Shown: piece by piece, positions 62,795 to 64,000 of the stretch
How the letters are laid out: each line of letters begins with the position of its first letter
How positions within the stretch are numbered: the stretch's first letter is position 1
Assembly: GCA_033557465.1 (NCBI GenBank)
Contig: CM066040.1
Coordinates: 326,882,297-326,946,296, forward strand
DNA: 64,000 bases
DNA from: Ichthyophis bannanicus
Taxonomy: Eukaryota; Chordata; Amphibia; Gymnophiona; Ichthyophiidae
Direction of reading: 5' to 3'
Program-made: the position numbers and the translations under genes
The notes under the pieces: model-generated
Seen by the model: only the letters and a program-made list of their open reading frames with translations
The model's database searches: none
What the model was told of the DNA's origin: nothing

Positions 62795-63739
62795 TGTCAT
62801 GAAGAAGTCCCTTCTGAGCCTATAAAGGTAGGGCAAGATGAGGATTTGCTTTCAGAAACTGACAGGCAGTCTGAGCACATGGCTCAGTGTTTGCAAAGCA
62901 GAAGTAAACAAAGAGAGTCATGAGCTAGAAAGAAATGCCCCTGCAGTGACGTATTCCCTAGCTCAAGAGGTAATGAGTTTCACCTGTTTCAGGGCAGGGC
63001 ACAGCTAAGCCCTGAGAGTTACAATGATAAAAACTGGTCATTAGCTTGGAGCAAGGAGAGCCAGAGGGAGAATGAGAAGCAGAGCCAGAACCGAAGGGAG
63101 GGCGAAAAAGGAAGCCAGCAAAGGAGCACGCTGACTAGAAGGAGTCAAAGAGGAGTGAGAACCAAGGGAGCCATATTCCTGAGGCCAGAAGGAAGCAACC
63201 CAGGACAGGGGTTGTCTGGTAAAGGCATGAGAGAGAAGAATCTTCCTGAGAGGCAGGCTTGGCAAAGCTCACACACTCCTAAGAGAGAGACATGCTGGCA
63301 GGAGAATACCGGTACATCTGAGGGGAAAGTTAATAGGCTGAGAGGCAAGCAAACACCAGCTGTGTTTGAGAACCAGTCTAACCCTGCAGAGTGGAGAGTT
63401 CCTTCCCTTTCAAAGCCAAAAGGTAGGCTTAATAATTCATATAAGTTTGAACCTAGCTATAAAGCAATTCCCTATAGTTACCAGAAAGTAGCAAACTCCC
63501 TGGACAAAAACTACAGCATATATGGTAGTTTACAACCCTGCTCAGGAGAGTGTTACAGAGAGAAACCACGTGAGGTCAGAGAAACCGTTTGTTTCAAAGA
63601 TCAGGATAGCAGTTTGCTGACACACCCTGCTAGTCCTGATGCTGAGGAAATGCAGATGGACTCTGACCATAATGAAATAGTGGATGATCGGATGGACTGT
63701 ACATTATCTTTGGCTGACCATGTGAATTCCCTATGCTAA
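62795..63739 (+). pseudogene. LTR-encoded ORF, copy 5 (one stop)
   Basis: In phase from LTR base 1, 314 codons to the stop at 63737-63739, broken by a single TGA at 62921-62923. The C-terminus MDCTLSLADHVNSLC closely matches copy 2 (MDCTLVFADNVTSLC). The middle is basic and Ser/Gln-rich with no known domain. Confidence 0.65.
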
Positions 63740-64000
63740 ACAGTGTCTGTGAGAGACGGTAAAAGCAGCAGAAGAAAAGGGAGCATTTTCTTTGCCAATT
63801 GAAGCTGTTGTGATTTGTTTTGTATCAAGCACTGCACGTTTAAAGCCTGAAGCTGACAAGGCTAACTTACCTGAGTTCATGTATAATTTCCTCAAGCCAA
63901 TTGTATGGCAATGTTTTGTTCTGAGTTATTCACTTGCATTTAATCCGCCGGGAAGGGGAAAATAAATTCTTGTCATTGCCTGAAACCACTCGACTGCAAC
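62795..64000 (+). mobile_element. Gypsy-family LTR, subfamily II, runs off window
   Basis: Begins TGTCATGAAG, matching the start of the LTR at 16690 (TGTCATGGCG). It carries the LTR frame and AATAAA at 63961-63966. The end lies beyond 64000, so I cannot tell a solo LTR from a full element. Confidence 0.7.

Noticed and set aside
1..64000. CRISPR arrays, bacterial operons or ribosome-binding sites
   Set aside because: The sequence is eukaryotic; the only regular tandem arrays are the 111-bp monomers and the 12-bp minisatellite, neither with spacers.

Overview
The window looks like intergenic DNA from a large, transposon-rich vertebrate genome. An amphibian, perhaps a caecilian, is my best guess: DIRS, CR1, L2, Ty3/gypsy, Penelope, Harbinger and hAT elements are all present and there is no clear host gene. 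One 105-nt candidate host exon (42534-42638, minus) is the only non-repeat coding signal. I name no species.

Layout. 969-5408: a decayed class-I (gamma-like) endogenous retrovirus with gag, protease, RT, RNase H and a 3' LTR; 5' LTR, integrase and env are not visible. 5573-11065: DIRS-A (minus), carrying a solo gypsy LTR (5741-7314) and an L2 fragment. 11586-20072: CR1-A (plus), broken by an L2 fragment and by a 5.4-kb TIR DNA element (14117-19501) that holds a second solo LTR. 20060-32330: L2-A (minus), broken by CR1-B, which is itself broken by a complete gypsy element (22212-28975). 35421-41565: DIRS-B (minus). 44202-52453: DIRS-C (minus), containing an ORF1-only L1-like element (47061-49021) and CR1-E. 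52596-53208: a Harbinger-like MITE. 55460-60250: DIRS-D (minus), containing an RTE/BovB-like LINE. 61846-62191: a DIRS terminal remnant. 62795-64000: another gypsy-type LTR running off the window.

Most notable system: the gypsy family has about 1.5-kb LTRs that carry a reading frame of about 310-330 codons. It starts at the first base of the LTR in the same phase in all five LTR copies seen here. In the complete element the Pol frame runs without a stop from RNase H through the polypurine tract into this LTR frame. The same Pol carries a full five-motif dUTPase between protease and RT, has no recognisable integrase, and is primed by a tRNA-Ser-like PBS. The ends are still canonical (TG...CA, 4-bp target duplication GATG), so the insertion itself was integrase-mediated.

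Other points of interest: an intact ORF1-only L1-like element with four 111-bp promoter-like monomers and a perfect 14-bp target duplication; three Penelope-type hammerhead-ribozyme-like motifs; DIRS terminal repeats that all present a 5' splice-donor consensus reading outward; tRNA-derived SINEs that share their tail with the local L2 LINE; and a nesting order that can be read directly from interrupted reading frames and target duplications.
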